Shown here one piece after another: positions 8,723 to 17,406 of a DNA stretch of 64,000 nucleotides. The notes under the pieces were generated by a model. It searched no databases. It had not been told where the DNA came from and saw only the letters and a program-made list of their open reading frames with translations. Source of the DNA: Truepera sp965215315 (GTDB lineage: Bacteria > Deinococcota > Deinococci > Deinococcales > Trueperaceae). A program made the translations under genes and the position numbers. The stretch spans positions 3,782,001-3,846,000 of the forward strand of contig CBDCDB010000008.1 of NCBI GenBank assembly GCA_965215315.1. The letters are read 5' to 3'. Every line of letters begins with the position of its first letter. Position 1 is the first letter of the stretch.

Positions 8723-9745
8723 ATGGACAAAGCTATGGACAACGAACAAACATTAGAGGTTCAATCTAACCCCAGCGGTCAGGTAGCGCCCCAGCCTACC
8801 CGTCCGCTCGAGTCCCCCGAGTCCCCGGCCCCAGCGCGTTTTGGCGGTTTACGGCGGCTTTTCCGTAACTCCAAGCTGGTCTTAGGCGTGAGCATCCTCG
8901 CGCTGTTTATCGGGACGGCTGTGTTTGCCCCGCTGATCGCGCCAGGTGATCCCGGTGGGTTTGTCAGCACGCCGCATCAGCCCCCATCGGCTGAATATCC
9001 GCTCGGCACCGAAGGCCAAGGCAAAGATGTGTTCGCGCAAACCGTCTGGGGTGCGCGCGTCTCGCTAACTATCGGGCTTTCGGTTGGGGTATTTGCTACC
9101 TTGATTGGGGTCATAATCGGCATGACCAGCGGCTACTTCGGGGGCCGTATAGACGACCTGTTGTCACTTTTCACCAACGTCGTTCTAATTATTCCCGGCT
9201 TGCCGCTGCTCGTGGCGCTGGCTGCTTTTTTGCCCCCCGGTAACGTTACGGTTGTACTGGTTTTGACGATTACCGGTTGGGCGTGGACGGCGCGTGTGCT
9301 GCGTTCAATGACGATGTCGCTGCGTGAAAAAGACTTTGTTGCCGCCGCGCTGGTTAGTGGTGAAAGTCACGTGCGGATCATCTTTCGGGATATCTTGCCG
9401 AACATGATCTCGATTGTCGTCGGCGGGTTGATTGGAACGACCATCTACGCTATCGGTGCGGACGCGGCGCTGAGCTTTTTAGGGTTTACCAACGTCTCGC
9501 AGGTCAGTTGGGGTACGAACCTCTACTGGGCGCAAAATAACGCCGGGCTGCTCGTCGGAGCCTGGTGGACGTTTATTCCTTCAGGAATCTGTATCGCGCT
9601 GGTCGCGTTCGCCCTGTCACTGATCAACTACGCGATGGACGAGGTGACGAACCCGCGTCTACGCGCCGAAAAGGAAATCGCCAATGTCACTGTCAAAACC
9701 AAACGTGGAAGCCTCGCCACCCCCGTCTCCCGGCACCAGCCTTAA
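8723..9745 (+). CDS. ABC transporter permease, DppC/OppC type
   Basis: This is the second membrane subunit of the family-5 importer. I choose ATG 8723, 4 bases after the previous stop; ATG 8735 is an alternative. The cytoplasmic N terminus is long and Pro/Ser-rich. The first transmembrane helix (LVLGVSILALFIGTAVFAPLIAP) is typical of OppC. The sequence YPLGTEGQGKDVFAQTVWGARVSL is a DppC hallmark, and the EAA loop reads AALVSGESHVRIIFRDILPN. Five to six helices are visible. The last 62 bases overlap the start of the next ATPase gene, an unusually long overlap that suggests tight translational coupling. Confidence 0.92.
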   Translation: MDKAMDNEQTLEVQSNPSGQVAPQPTRPLESPESPAPARFGGLRRLFRNSKLVLGVSILALFIGTAVFAPLIAPGDPGGFVSTPHQPPSAEYPLGTEGQGKDVFAQTVWGARVSLTIGLSVGVFATLIGVIIGMTSGYFGGRIDDLLSLFTNVVLIIPGLPLLVALAAFLPPGNVTVVLVLTITGWAWTARVLRSMTMSLREKDFVAAALVSGESHVRIIFRDILPNMISIVVGGLIGTTIYAIGADAALSFLGFTNVSQVSWGTNLYWAQNNAGLLVGAWWTFIPSGICIALVAFALSLINYAMDEVTNPRLRAEKEIANVTVKTKRGSLATPVSRHQP

Positions 9746-10748
9746 TTCTGGCCTTAACACGGGCCTGAACAATCCTAGCCTGCTCACCATCAGGGACTTG
9801 CACGTCCGTTACGCCACCGAGCACGGGCCGGTTCGGGCCGTAGACGGCGTTTCGTTCGATATTGCCCAGAGTGAAATCTTTGGGCTGGCAGGTGAATCGG
9901 GGAGCGGCAAATCAACCATCGCGCAGGCGATTTTGCGTACCCTCCGCCCGCCTGCGGTGATTACCGGCGGAAACGTCCTGTTTGACGGTCAGGACGTTCT
10001 GGACATGGAGCAGAGAGACCTCGAGCGCTTCCGCTGGCGTGAAGTCTCGATGGTTTTCCAGAGCGCGATGAACGCCCTTAATCCGGTGATGACCATCGGC
10101 AACCAAATTACCGATGTGCTCAAAGCTCACAAAGGGACGCCGCGCCGTGAAGCCCGCGAACGGGCTGCTTACCTGTTCGACCTCGTGGGGATTGACTCGA
10201 GCCGCCTTGACAGCTTTCCACATCAGCTTTCGGGCGGGATGCGGCAACGCGCGGTGATTGCGATTGCTCTGGCACTCGAGCCGCCCCTCATGATTATGGA
10301 CGAACCCACTACCGCGCTTGACGTGGTGGTGCAAAAAGAAATCATGCAGCAGATCGAGTCCCTCAAAGAAAAGCTGGGGTTTTCAATTCTGTTTATCACC
10401 CACGACCTGTCGCTCCTCGTCGAGTTTTCAGACCGCATTGCAATTATGTACGCGGGCGAAATCGTTGAACTCGCGCCCGCGCTCGAGCTGTTCGACCACC
10501 CCTTGCACCCCTACACGCAAGGGCTGATGAACTCGTTCCCGGCGATTACCGGCCCTAAGGTCAAGCTCTCCGGGATTCCCGGCGCACCGCCCAACATGAT
10601 CAAGCCGCCCTCAGGCTGCCGGTTTCACCCACGCTGCACGGCTTGTGACCCGCTCGAGCAGAGCGTAACCCCCAGACTCCGCGAAGTCACGCCCGGTCAC
10701 TTTGTCGCCCACCACGCCGGGATGCCGCTCCCTGAGGGCGCAGTTTAG
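9684..10748 (+). CDS. ABC transporter ATP-binding protein, OppD/DppD type
   Basis: This 354-residue cytoplasmic ATPase powers the importer. It has the Walker A motif GESGSGKST (about residues 70-78), the signature LSGGMRQR, Walker B LMIMDEP and the switch histidine in FITHDLS. The C-terminal oligopeptide-transporter extension contains the Cys-rich CRFHPRCTACDP, which binds an iron-sulfur cluster in some relatives. A 30-residue Ser/Asn/Gly-rich N terminus precedes the domain. ATG 9684 is supported by AAGGAAA 8 nt upstream and overlaps the preceding permease by 62 nt. OppF follows. Confidence 0.93.
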   Translation: MSLSKPNVEASPPPSPGTSLNSGLNTGLNNPSLLTIRDLHVRYATEHGPVRAVDGVSFDIAQSEIFGLAGESGSGKSTIAQAILRTLRPPAVITGGNVLFDGQDVLDMEQRDLERFRWREVSMVFQSAMNALNPVMTIGNQITDVLKAHKGTPRREARERAAYLFDLVGIDSSRLDSFPHQLSGGMRQRAVIAIALALEPPLMIMDEPTTALDVVVQKEIMQQIESLKEKLGFSILFITHDLSLLVEFSDRIAIMYAGEIVELAPALELFDHPLHPYTQGLMNSFPAITGPKVKLSGIPGAPPNMIKPPSGCRFHPRCTACDPLEQSVTPRLREVTPGHFVAHHAGMPLPEGAV

Positions 10749-10768
10749 CATGCTATGAAGAGGTCTTC

Positions 10769-11848
10769 ATGACATCAAGTACGACCCCACCCGTAACCCA
10801 GACTGAAACGAAACCAACGTTTCGGCCCAACCAAACTGAAACGCCGGTGCTCGAGGTTCGCAACCTGAGCAAGCGGTTTCCGGTCGGCGGGATGTTCAGC
10901 CCGCAAAACGTTCACGCGCTGGAAAACGTATCGTTCAGTATCGCTCGAGGCGAAATCCTGGCGCTCGTCGGCGAGTCGGGGAGCGGTAAATCGACGACGG
11001 CCCGCCTGATTGCCCGCCTGATGCCGCCCTCAGACGGCGAAATCTTGCTTAAGGGTGAGAACGTCCTCAAAAAAGAGTCGCACGGCGCGTCTTTGGCTTA
11101 CCGCAACAACGTCCAGATGATCTTTCAAGACCCGTTCGGCTCGCTGAACCCGGTGCATACGATTGGGCACCACCTCGAGCGCCCTTTGCTCATTCACAAA
11201 AAAGCGCGTGGGGCCAAAGACCTGCGGCAGCAGACGCTCGAGCTGCTCACAACCGTCGGCCTCAACCCGGCGAGCGACTTTGCCCAAAAGTACCCGCACC
11301 AGCTTTCCGGCGGGCAACGTCAAAGGGTCGCCATCGCCCGCGCCCTTGCCGTAGACCCCGAAGTTATCTTGGCCGACGAACCCATCTCGATGCTCGACGT
11401 GTCGATTCGTATGGGCGTCTTAAACCTCATGGCGAAGCTTAAAGAAGAGCGTGGTATCGGCTACTTGTATATCACCCACGACATTGCGAGCGCCCGTTAC
11501 ATCGGCGACCGGACGATGGTGATGTACGCCGGGCACATGGTTGAGGGAGCTAAAAGTGAAGCGCTGATGGATCACCCCGCGCACCCCTATACCCAACTGC
11601 TGCTCTCGGCGGTGCCCAATCCGCACGCGGGACTTAAAGGACGGAAAACCGAAGCGCGAGGCGAAATCCCTTCACTCATCGACCCGCCGCCCGGTTGCCC
11701 GTTTGCGGCGCGGTGCCCCAAAGTGATGGACACCTGCCGTAAAACGATGCCCGACGCCGAATGGGTGGGTGAGAACCACTGGGTACGGTGTCACCTTTAC
11801 GGCTCCGGCGGCCAGACCACACCGGAACAGCCCTCTATAGGGGCGTAA
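10769..11848 (+). CDS. ABC transporter ATP-binding protein, OppF/DppF type
   Basis: This is the second ATPase of the importer, 359 residues long. The N terminus is a Thr-rich disordered stretch. Walker A is GESGSGKST, the Q-loop reads QMIFQDPFGSLNP (an OppF hallmark), the signature is LSGGQRQRVAIARAL, and Walker B is ILADEPISMLDVS. The C-terminal CPFAARCPKVMDTC is the Cys motif of the oligopeptide-transporter extension. It forms a heterodimer with the OppD-type subunit encoded 20 bases upstream. It is the last gene of the operon; a long perfect palindrome lies about 40 bases downstream. Confidence 0.93.
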   Translation: MTSSTTPPVTQTETKPTFRPNQTETPVLEVRNLSKRFPVGGMFSPQNVHALENVSFSIARGEILALVGESGSGKSTTARLIARLMPPSDGEILLKGENVLKKESHGASLAYRNNVQMIFQDPFGSLNPVHTIGHHLERPLLIHKKARGAKDLRQQTLELLTTVGLNPASDFAQKYPHQLSGGQRQRVAIARALAVDPEVILADEPISMLDVSIRMGVLNLMAKLKEERGIGYLYITHDIASARYIGDRTMVMYAGHMVEGAKSEALMDHPAHPYTQLLLSAVPNPHAGLKGRKTEARGEIPSLIDPPPGCPFAARCPKVMDTCRKTMPDAEWVGENHWVRCHLYGSGGQTTPEQPSIGA

Positions 11849-11888
11849 AAGAGCGGCGAGTAAAGCTCAGATAGCCCGAAGTCTATGG

Positions 11889-11912
11889 GGCTCGAGGTCT
11901 AGACCTCGAGCC
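11889..11912 (+). terminator. 24-bp perfect palindrome after the opp-type operon
   Basis: Arms GGCTCGAGGT and ACCTCGAGCC enclose CTAG. As RNA this forms a 10-bp stem with a 4-nt loop, followed by GTCCTATTT. The U tract is poor, so it may be a weak terminator, an mRNA-stabilising hairpin or a protein site. It contains two of the over-used CTCGAG words. The rest of 11849-12166 holds no gene; it carries three further CTCGAG/CCGTAAAA words and the GAGGAGG ribosome site of the next gene. Confidence 0.45.
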
Positions 11913-12166
11913 GTCCTATTTGGAATCCCAACTAGGATGTCGTTTCGTCTGAGCCTCGAGCATCGCTGTAAACTGTACGCACCAGCCCGTAAAACCCATG
12001 TTAAAAACGTTACCGACCAAATAGCTGCTGATAAACCCGTAAAACTTTAGCGCAGCGTGATAACGTGGCAAAAATGCAGCACTGTAGCGTCAACCCGGTA
12101 GCATCCTCCGCCGAGACAGTGTAAAGTAAAAGGCGCTACTGAGCGACAGTTTTAGAGGAGGCAGAG

Positions 12167-13429
12167 ATGAAATTTGTCATGACGCTATGGTTTACGCTGT
12201 GTTTGACCCTGCTAGGGTCAGGTCTTGCGCAGGTGCGGGTCTTTATCGGCTCGACGCTGCGCCCGGACGTGATCGGCCCGATTCTAGACCAGTTCACCGA
12301 AGAGACCGGGATACAGACGGAACTCGAGGAGGGCGGCGCAACGTCCGAGGTGCGCGACCAGTACCTCAGCACGATTCTGACGAGCCGCAGTGGAGACATC
12401 GACCTGTACCTGATGGACGTGGTGAACCCGCCGCAGTACGCCGCTGCGGGTTGGGCCGAACCGTTAGATGGGTACTTCGAGTCTGACGAGGCAAAAGGTG
12501 CGTTTCTCGAGCCCTTCTTAGACAGTGTGGTCGAAGCCAACACCGTAGACGGTCAACTTTACGGTATTCCCGGTTGGACGGACGCGCAGTTTCTTTACTA
12601 CCGTAAAGATTTGCTCGACAAATACGGCTTTGAACCCCCCAAATCGTGGGAAGAGCTGAAGACGCAAGCGCTCGCTATCATGGAGGGCGAAGGCAATCCC
12701 AACTTGCAGGGCTTTAACTATCAGGGCGCAGCCATCGAAGGCACCAACTGCACCTTTTTAGAGGCGCTCTGGACAGCAGGTGGCGACTGGCAGGCCGAGG
12801 ACGGCACCGTTACTGTCGATTCGGACGCCGGTCAGACGGCCTTAGCGTGGTACGACGAGACGCTCTCGTCGGGTATCACCAAACCCGGCATCGCCGAAGA
12901 GACGACCGACCTGAGCCGTCAGGCATTTCAGGCCGGTGACGCCGTGTTTATGCTCAACTGGGGCTACGCCTGGTCGCTGTTTCAAAACGCTCAAGAGGGT
13001 GAAGAAACTCAGGTTGCCGGGAAGGTCGGCGTCGCGCCGCTGCCCGCTTTTGATGACAACGCTTCGGCGACCTGCGTCGGCGGCTTTCAGTGGGCGATGA
13101 ACCCCTTTAGCGACAACAAAGACGAAGCGTTCCAGGTGATGCAGTATATGGCCTCTTACGACTCACAAAAAGAGCTGGCGATTGCTGCGAGTCACATTCC
13201 GGCCCGTGACGCACTCTACGAAGACGAAGAGGTCTTAGCCGCTGCGCCGCAGTTCGGACAGTTTTTTGGCGTGATTCAAAACGCCCGCCCGCGCCCCCTG
13301 ACGCCTTTTTACGGCGAAGTCTCGGAGCTGATTCGCACTAACATGAACGCATTCTTCGCCCGCGCCCAAGACGCCGATACGACGCTCTCACAGATGCAGT
13401 CGGGGTTGACAGACATCTTAGAGCAGTAG
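12167..13429 (+). CDS. Extracellular sugar-binding protein, SBP family 1
   Basis: This 420-residue binding protein belongs to the maltose/trehalose-type (SBP_bac_1) family. Its signal peptide is LWFTLCLTLLGSGLAQ with cleavage likely after GLA. The mature part has the family order: PILDQFTEETGIQTELEE, then YGIPGWTDAQFLYYRKDLLDKYGFEPPKSWEEL, then GDAVFMLNWGYAW, typical of alpha-glucoside-binding proteins. It starts with ATG behind GAGGAGG. The permease ATG begins at the base after its stop, so the three genes form one operon. The ligand is probably a di- or oligosaccharide; trehalose, maltose or sucrose are candidates by family resemblance only. Confidence 0.92.
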   Translation: MKFVMTLWFTLCLTLLGSGLAQVRVFIGSTLRPDVIGPILDQFTEETGIQTELEEGGATSEVRDQYLSTILTSRSGDIDLYLMDVVNPPQYAAAGWAEPLDGYFESDEAKGAFLEPFLDSVVEANTVDGQLYGIPGWTDAQFLYYRKDLLDKYGFEPPKSWEELKTQALAIMEGEGNPNLQGFNYQGAAIEGTNCTFLEALWTAGGDWQAEDGTVTVDSDAGQTALAWYDETLSSGITKPGIAEETTDLSRQAFQAGDAVFMLNWGYAWSLFQNAQEGEETQVAGKVGVAPLPAFDDNASATCVGGFQWAMNPFSDNKDEAFQVMQYMASYDSQKELAIAASHIPARDALYEDEEVLAAAPQFGQFFGVIQNARPRPLTPFYGEVSELIRTNMNAFFARAQDADTTLSQMQSGLTDILEQ

Positions 13430-14542
13430 ATGGCTGCAAATCCGCCTGCAAAATCCTATCAGCGCCCAGGTTTCTGGGCGCGTTTAACGTCTGGGAATCC
13501 GACTGAAGCGCAGCTCGGGTATCTTTTACTCGTTCCGGCCTTTCTAGTCTTGGCGCTCGTGATGTTCTACCCGATTATCAATGTGGTGTGGAAATCGCTG
13601 CACTACGAAAAGCTCAATTTGCCCATGCGCGGCACACCGTTTACAGGACTCGAGAACTTCCGCGAGATGGCGTGGGGCGAAGGGCTGACCTGGACGCTGA
13701 CGCACCTGCTGGTGTGGCGTTCGCTGCTGGTAGCCGCGCTCGTCGCTGCGTGGGTGTTCGTCTGGCGGCGGTTTTCATGGACGGCGGTCGGTTGGACAGC
13801 TTTACTCGTGGGCGTCTGGGCGCTGCTCGGAATTCAGCCGGGATCTGAGGGTTCATGGAACGACCCCCGCTTTTATAACGCGTTCGGCGTCTCGCTACTG
13901 ATTATCTTCGTCAGCGTTGTCGGCTCGTTTCTGGTAGGACTGCCGCTCGCGCTCATTGCTGACCTCAAAACGCGTGGGCGCTGGCTCGTGCGTGTTGCAC
14001 TCCTGCTCCCCTGGGCGATGCCGCCGGTTTTAACCGGGCTGATGTTCTCCTGGTTGTTTCAAGACCGTTACGGCGTCGTAAACGATTTGCTCGGTCGTAT
14101 CGGGATTGACGGGCCAATCTGGTTGGCTAGGGTCACGCCCGCTATCGTCGCCGTAAATTACACGCTCATCTGGAAAACGTCGTCATTCGTCGGGCTCGTG
14201 CTGCTTGCCGGACTTCAGTCTATTGACCGAGGGTTGTACGAAGCTGCCGAGGTTGACGGCGCGAGTGGGTGGCAACGGTTCTGGCGGATTACGCTGCCGC
14301 TGCTGCGTCCTGCTATCGCAGTGGCCCTTATTTTCCGCACCCTGACGGCGATTCAAGCGTTCGATGTGCCGTTTGCGATGACGCGCGGCGGGCCGGGTAG
14401 GGCGTTAGAAACGCTCGGGATTTACGTCTATAACACTACTCTAACGCTCGACATCGGTTACGCCGCGGCGCTTTCAGTCGCGCTTTTTTTGCTAAGTCTG
14501 GGCATCACTATTTTCTATCTACGCTGGATTTACACCGAATGA
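13430..14542 (+). CDS. Sugar ABC permease, MalF type, with extra membrane segment insert
   Basis: This 370-residue permease of the sugar importer has the first helix at LLLVPAFLVLALVMFYPIINVVW, followed by the GLENFREM motif. Between that point and the conserved permease core lies an insert of about 60 residues with two hydrophobic stretches (LLVAALVAAWVFVW and WTALLVGVWALLGI). Typical proteins of this type run directly into FYNAFGVSLLIIFVSV. The EAA coupling loop is AAEVDGASGWQRFWRITLPLL. The next permease overlaps by ATGA. No ATP-binding gene accompanies the operon, so a shared MalK-type ATPase elsewhere in the genome is expected. Confidence 0.92.
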   Translation: MAANPPAKSYQRPGFWARLTSGNPTEAQLGYLLLVPAFLVLALVMFYPIINVVWKSLHYEKLNLPMRGTPFTGLENFREMAWGEGLTWTLTHLLVWRSLLVAALVAAWVFVWRRFSWTAVGWTALLVGVWALLGIQPGSEGSWNDPRFYNAFGVSLLIIFVSVVGSFLVGLPLALIADLKTRGRWLVRVALLLPWAMPPVLTGLMFSWLFQDRYGVVNDLLGRIGIDGPIWLARVTPAIVAVNYTLIWKTSSFVGLVLLAGLQSIDRGLYEAAEVDGASGWQRFWRITLPLLRPAIAVALIFRTLTAIQAFDVPFAMTRGGPGRALETLGIYVYNTTLTLDIGYAAALSVALFLLSLGITIFYLRWIYTE

Positions 14543-15402
14543 ACCGCCTGTTCAAGTACGCCGCTGTACTGCTCGTTATCGTCAACGGGATTTTTCCGGC
14601 ACTGTGGCTGCTCTTAACCTCATTTAAGACCGACGGTGAACTGCGGCGTTTGCCGATTACCTATCTGCCGGAACTGTTCACCTGGCAAAACTATGTGTCG
14701 GTCTTTTCCGAAAACCCGTTCGGGCGCTTTCTGCTCAACTCGGCGGTCGTGTCCATCGTAGCCACGCTTTTGTGCGTCTTGTTTGCCGGGTTCGCCGGTT
14801 ACGCGCTCGGGCGGCTCAATATGCCCGGACGCCGCATCATCCTGACGCTTATCGTCATGACGAGTATGTTTCCCGCACTTGTCTTACTCGTCCCGCTCTA
14901 CCGGCTGTTTGTCGGCGTCGAAATCCCCTTTTTGAGCGACCTGTTCGGTTCCCCGATTTTTACGCCGAATCTGCTCAACACCTACTGGGCGCTGGTTATT
15001 CCGTATGTCGCCCTCAGTTTGCCTATTGCCACGCTGATTCTGACCAGCTTCTTTCAGCTGATTCCGGCAGACCTGGAAAGTGCTGCGCTGGTTGATGGTT
15101 GCACCCGCATTTCAGCGCTATTTCGCATTGTCGCGCCGGTCAGTGCGCCCGGTATTGTCACGGCGGCAATTATCGTGTTTGTCAACTCCTGGAACGAGTT
15201 TCTGCTGGCCCTGACCTTTAATACGAGTTTGCAGATGCGCACCGTCCCGGTTGGGATTACGCTCTATCAGGGCGAATATGCGTTTCCGTGGGCGATTATC
15301 AGTTCGGCAATTATGCTGGGCGTGCTGCCGCTGGTGGTGCTGATTATCTTTTTTCAGCGGCGGATTATCAGTGGGTTGACGGCGGGGGGGGTGAAGGGTT
15401 AG
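14539..15402 (+). CDS. Sugar ABC permease, MalG type
   Basis: This is the second permease of the sugar importer, 287 residues and of standard length. The start overlaps the stop of the upstream permease by 4 nt (ATGA). Family features are the first helix followed by LLLTSFKTDGEL, the core helices, and the EAA loop ESAALVDGCTRISALFRIVAPV. The C terminus ISGLTAGGVKG is the usual MalG ending. Its stop codon overlaps the stop of the convergent NIPSNAP gene by a few bases. Confidence 0.93.
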   Translation: MNRLFKYAAVLLVIVNGIFPALWLLLTSFKTDGELRRLPITYLPELFTWQNYVSVFSENPFGRFLLNSAVVSIVATLLCVLFAGFAGYALGRLNMPGRRIILTLIVMTSMFPALVLLVPLYRLFVGVEIPFLSDLFGSPIFTPNLLNTYWALVIPYVALSLPIATLILTSFFQLIPADLESAALVDGCTRISALFRIVAPVSAPGIVTAAIIVFVNSWNEFLLALTFNTSLQMRTVPVGITLYQGEYAFPWAIISSAIMLGVLPLVVLIIFFQRRIISGLTAGGVKG

Positions 15403-15749
15403 CGAGTTTTAGCCTCGAGCCCCGACAAAGCCGTCAATTCAAGCGGTACAGTCGAAGTCATCAGCCATTCCTCTGTTTCCGTAAAAAGTGGGTTGAGCTT
15501 TTCTCTCCGGTAAGCCTGAGCCGCAACAGAATCGGGGTCACGGCTTACCTGTTCTTGGATAGCGTGGTAAGCGTCTGCACTTTCATAAGCCCAAAGTGCA
15601 AAGATGACCCTTCTATCGTCAGACGCCCAGCGGCCTATCAGCACAGCGCCGTAACGCCCCTGCACCGGCAAAAGGCGGGTGAGGAAAAACGTGTTGAACG
15701 CCCCCAACTTTTCCGGGACGACGCGGTACGTTCGGCATCTAAAAATCAT
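15399..15749 (-). CDS. NIPSNAP-family (dimeric alpha/beta barrel) protein
   Basis: This 116-residue protein has the features of the NIPSNAP family: MIFRCRTYRVVPEKLGAFN at the start, GRYGAVLIGRWAS in the middle and IFALWAYESADAYHAIQ. These small ferredoxin-like barrel proteins have no well-defined general function. I place the start at ATG 15749 because the conserved domain begins there and an earlier start would run into the upstream gene. The gene follows the PspC-domain gene by 5 bases and ends by overlapping the stop of the convergent MalG-type gene. Confidence 0.75.
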   Translation of the reverse strand: MIFRCRTYRVVPEKLGAFNTFFLTRLLPVQGRYGAVLIGRWASDDRRVIFALWAYESADAYHAIQEQVSRDPDSVAAQAYRREKLNPLFTETEEWLMTSTVPLELTALSGLEAKTR

Positions 15750-15754
15750 GAAGA

Positions 15755-16027
15755 TTACACAGCCTCGAGCGGCATCAACCACCACAGCAAAACATATCCA
15801 ATCGCCAGAATCCCGCCGGAAAAAAAGGTTGCGACCGAAAAGATAATTCGCACAGCTCCCGAGCTGGCTCCGACAAACTCAGCAATTCCACCCAACACGC
15901 CGGTGAACACTCGGTCGTGACGCGAACGCCTCAATTTAGCGTCGGTTTGCGGTCGACGGGCGCGGCGTTGGTCGTGCGGTAGGGCGTCACGCGGCAGATT
16001 TTCATGTGAGTCGGGAAGGTCGTTCAT
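15755..16027 (-). CDS. PspC-domain membrane protein
   Basis: This small 90-residue protein has a charged, Arg/Asp-rich N-terminal half and a C-terminal PspC domain. The domain reads DRVFTGVLGGIAEFVG, a typical PspC opening, followed by a hydrophobic pair of segments ending YVLLWWLMPLE. PspC proteins sense or respond to membrane stress; here the N-terminal extension replaces the usual partners. Its start overlaps the end of the DUF309 gene by 4 nt, so it belongs to a four-gene minus-strand unit (peptidase, DUF309, PspC, NIPSNAP). Confidence 0.82.
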   Translation of the reverse strand: MNDLPDSHENLPRDALPHDQRRARRPQTDAKLRRSRHDRVFTGVLGGIAEFVGASSGAVRIIFSVATFFSGGILAIGYVLLWWLMPLEAV

Positions 16028-16377
16028 AACGTTACTCTAGCAAACGGAAGTTGCGGCTTTAGCGACGCGTCTTGCAGCGCGGCGTGAACTTCGGCCTCGA
16101 GCCGCCGAATCTCGAGCCCCTCGTAAACATCAGGTAAGAGAGCAAGATGCGCTAGCGCTTTGGCGTAGTTGCGCCGTCCACCCCTTGCATTCTTCATCTT
16201 ATGCGCCTTATGAAGCGCCGCCGCCAGCAAAATCACACCGGCGCAGAGACGCTTTTGGAGCCCTTCAGCGACCATCCACGGAGGTTCTAGCGCCTCGTGC
16301 GCCTCCCAGTATTCGCCTGCATTAAAGAGCCTCACGCCTTCGTCCCACCCAGAAGTCGTGTTTGTTGCAGTGTTCAT
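16024..16377 (-). CDS. DUF309-family protein
   Basis: This 117-residue protein matches the DUF309 pattern: GVRLFNAGEYWEAHEALEPPW, followed by a helix GLQKRLCAGVILLAAALHKA and NYAKALAHL. The fold is a small helical bundle of unknown function. The conserved His and Glu in EAHEALE are present. It overlaps the upstream peptidase gene and the downstream PspC gene by 4 nt each, so translation is coupled. Confidence 0.82.
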   Translation of the reverse strand: MNTATNTTSGWDEGVRLFNAGEYWEAHEALEPPWMVAEGLQKRLCAGVILLAAALHKAHKMKNARGGRRNYAKALAHLALLPDVYEGLEIRRLEAEVHAALQDASLKPQLPFARVTL

Positions 16378-16760
16378 CTGCCCGCCGCCCGAAATGCTCT
16401 GGCCCGCCGCAAATCGTCTTCAATCAGCGACACGTCCCCCGCTTGCGATTCGACGTGGTGGCGCAGTTCGTGCGTGAGTGTCTCCCAGAGTTCGGCTTCC
16501 CAATCGAAAGTGGGGTCGTTCGCGGCGATGGCGGCGAACGAGCCGTAATAAAGCGCGATGTGGCGGCCCAAACCCTCACCTGCCCCTAAAAAGTTGCGGG
16601 GGCCGGGGTCTAGGTATTCGCCCAGTCGGTAGACCTCGTGAAAGTCGGGCTCGAGCCTCGCTTCAGAGAGGGCATGAATCCCTTGCAAATCGGTTAAAAA
16701 CTCGTCTGGAATGTCTTCGACCATCTCGGCTAGGGTTGTTTCAAATTCGTCAAACGTCAT
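16374..16760 (-). CDS. Minimal zinc metallopeptidase-like protein
   Basis: This 128-residue protein resembles the compact zincin family (metallopeptidase-like, Zincin_1). The HELRHH sequence near residue 105 supplies the HExxH zinc motif. The N terminus MTFDEFETTLAEMVEDIPDEF is typical of this family. Proteolytic activity has not been shown for most members. It is the first gene of the minus-strand unit. The plus-strand UbiX-like gene starts about 70 bases away on the other side, so the two units share a short divergent promoter region. Confidence 0.8.
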   Translation of the reverse strand: MTFDEFETTLAEMVEDIPDEFLTDLQGIHALSEARLEPDFHEVYRLGEYLDPGPRNFLGAGEGLGRHIALYYGSFAAIAANDPTFDWEAELWETLTHELRHHVESQAGDVSLIEDDLRRARAFRAAGR

Positions 16761-16818
16761 TTCGTCACACTCATATGTGCAAGTTTACGCGCTTGCCGCG
16801 CCTGGAACAGTCGTGGGG

Positions 16819-16824
16819 TATCGT
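16819..16824 (+). promoter_or_regulatory. -10 box of a leaderless promoter (UbiX-like gene)
   Basis: TATCGT ends 6 nt before the GTG start codon at 16831, with no Shine-Dalgarno sequence between. This helps to decide the start. Confidence 0.5.
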
Positions 16825-16830
16825 AGAACA

Positions 16831-17403
16831 GTGTCGGAAGTTGGAACCAAACGTGTCGTTGTCGGCGTATCGGGTGGAAGTGGCCTGCGTTACGCGCTCG
16901 ACTTGTTGAGGACGCTGCAAATGCTGACGGTTGAAACGCACTTGGTCGTTACGAACGGGGCCAAACAGGTCATTCCTACCGAGCTTGACGAGACGGTGCA
17001 GGGGCTCGAGGCTTTAGCTCATACCGTGTATAAAGATGCTGACCTTGGCGCAGCGATTTCGTCAGGTTCGTTTCGGGCGTATGGGATGGTCATCGTCCCT
17101 TGCTCTGCCGGAACGCTCGCCAAGGTCGCGCACGGGTTCACTGACAACCTGCTCTCGAGGGCTGCCCATGTCACGCTTAAAGAGCGCCGTCCACTCGTGT
17201 TGGTTGTTCGTGAAGCGCCGTTTTCTCGGCCCATGCTGCAAAATATGCTCGCGGCACACGACGCCGGGGCCGCCATCATGCCTGCGTCGCCGGGGTTTTA
17301 TCATCGTCCGGAAACAGTAGACGAACTCGTTGGCACGGTGACGGCGCGGACGCTTGACTTGCTGGGGTTAGAGAACGCCCGCTCGCCCCGGTGGAAAGAG
17401 TAA
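16831..17403 (+). CDS. ubiX: UbiX-like flavin prenyltransferase / flavoprotein decarboxylase
   Basis: This 190-residue protein belongs to the UbiX/Pad1 family, which prenylates FMN to make the cofactor of UbiD-type decarboxylases. The sequence shows VVVGVSGGSGLRYALDLL at the N terminus, the VPCSAGTLAKVAHGFTDNLLSRAA block and LVLVVREAPFSRPMLQNMLAAHDAGA, followed by MPASPGFYH. These are standard UbiX blocks that bind FMN and dimethylallyl phosphate. I choose GTG 16831 because a TATCGT box lies 6 nt upstream; GTG 16813 is an alternative. No ubiD is seen in the window. The ispD gene starts 3 bases after its stop. Confidence 0.85.
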   Translation: MSEVGTKRVVVGVSGGSGLRYALDLLRTLQMLTVETHLVVTNGAKQVIPTELDETVQGLEALAHTVYKDADLGAAISSGSFRAYGMVIVPCSAGTLAKVAHGFTDNLLSRAAHVTLKERRPLVLVVREAPFSRPMLQNMLAAHDAGAAIMPASPGFYHRPETVDELVGTVTARTLDLLGLENARSPRWKE

Positions 17404-17406
17404 AAG

